Source: Peteryoungia wuzhouensis
GTDB lineage: Bacteria; Pseudomonadota; Alphaproteobacteria; Rhizobiales; Rhizobiaceae
Direction: 5' to 3'
NCBI RefSeq assembly: GCF_003205195.1
Contig: NZ_QJRY01000002.1
Coordinates: 124,001 to 188,000, forward strand
DNA length: 64,000 nucleotides
A program made the translations under genes and the position numbers. Below are positions 63,547 through 64,000 of this stretch, piece after piece (within the stretch, counting starts at the first letter, position 1; each line of letters starts with the position of its first letter). The notes beneath the pieces were generated by a model. The model was not told where the DNA came from and ran no database searches. It worked only from the letters and a program-made list of their open reading frames with translations.

Positions 63547-64000
63547 GCTTCTTTCCTCCGAATTCGAGATAGGCCCAGGGGATGATGACGATGGCAACCG
63601 TCAGCAGCATCATGGTGGAGGCGGCGAAGCCCTGGCCGAGGTTCTGCGCCTGGAACATGTAGTCGTAGACGTACTTTGCCGGCACTTCGGAGGCGATGCC
63701 AGGGCCGCCACTGGTCTGAGCGACGACGAGGTCATAGAGGCGGACAATGCCCGAGGTGATGATGACGAGGGTCGTGATGAAGACCGGCCGCATCATCGGA
63801 ATGATGATGAACAGATAGGTTTTCCACATCGGGATGCCGTCGACGCGCGCGGCCTTCCAGATATCCTCGTCGATACCGCGCAGACCTGCGAGCAGCAGAC
63901 ACATCACGAGACCCGTGCCCTGCCACAGCCCGGCGATCAGGATGCCGTAGATGACGATGTCGGAATTATAGAGCGGATTGAAGGTGAAGGTCTCCCAGCC
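63539..64000 (-). CDS. Carbohydrate ABC transporter permease (MalF type), 5' end outside window
   Basis: The C-terminal 153 residues of a permease, running past the right edge. The frame is open from 64000, reading GWETFTFNPLYNSDIVIYGI through WQGTGLVM to the EAA loop RGIDEDIWKAARVDGIPMWK and LEFGGKKRG. It is the partner of the overlapping downstream permease. The substrate-binding protein of this importer is expected further right. Confidence 0.9.
   Translation of the reverse strand, partial: GWETFTFNPLYNSDIVIYGILIAGLWQGTGLVMCLLLAGLRGIDEDIWKAARVDGIPMWKTYLFIIIPMMRPVFITTLVIITSGIVRLYDLVVAQTSGGPGIASEVPAKYVYDYMFQAQNLGQGFAASTMMLLTVAIVIIPWAYLEFGGKKRG

Overview
This 64 kb stretch is chromosome-like DNA from an alphaproteobacterium, most likely a member of the Rhizobiaceae (Rhizobium/Agrobacterium/Ciceribacter type). 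This rests on the GC-rich coding style, alphaproteobacterial families (DUF1489, a UvrB with long extensions, a chromosomal tRNA-Leu(GAG)), and many short GC-rich palindromic intergenic repeats of the kind scattered through rhizobial genomes. I did not run any search; family names come from motifs and architecture read in the translations.

Layout. 1-9 kb: tail of a GGDEF protein, a TauE/SafE permease, a lipoprotein, a chemoreceptor, an acyl-CoA thioesterase, two small proteins (DUF4440, DUF486), a GGDEF-EAL protein and an HNH nuclease. 9-19 kb: uvrB, whose tail carries in-frame copies of an intergenic repeat; an AT-rich HEPN-type gene (12.4-14.2 kb) that looks acquired; a repeat-rich, gene-poor zone; a J-domain protein; a cold-shock gene with a long leader; dusA. 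19-35 kb: a catabolic island. One probable leftward operon encodes a PotABCD-type ABC importer, a fused kinase/phospho-lyase, an amidohydrolase, a three-subunit molybdenum hydroxylase and a MoaD-like protein. A divergent pair encodes separate kinase and phospho-lyase proteins, followed by a FadR-type GntR regulator. Two palindromes between the divergent arms are candidate operators.

35-48 kb is ordinary chromosome: a tyrosine-phosphatase-like membrane protein, DUF1489, L-serine dehydratase, a 33-residue membrane peptide with its own terminator, DUF599, DUF1624, an ICMT-like methyltransferase, a MerR regulator, MgtE, a deformylase homologue lacking its metal ligands, a BON protein, tRNA-Leu(GAG), LipB, an XRE regulator, a DMT exporter and an SRPBCC/site-2-protease fusion. 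48-53 kb: glutathione-dependent formaldehyde oxidation (frmA and fghA) split by an acetyltransferase, a ParDE toxin-antitoxin pair, a YaiI protein and DUF1345. At 53.1 kb an A7 run breaks a HEPN-like gene into two frames. 53.8-64 kb: a hemicellulose-oligosaccharide island (GH43, aldo/keto reductase, Gfo/Idh/MocA dehydrogenase, sugar isomerase/epimerase, GH2 beta-mannosidase, CUT1-type ABC importer) that runs off the right edge.

The best candidates for new biology are the amino-alcohol kinase/phospho-lyase island, the AT-rich HEPN gene, the A7-frameshifted HEPN-like gene, the metal-ligand-less deformylase and the repeats domesticated inside uvrB.
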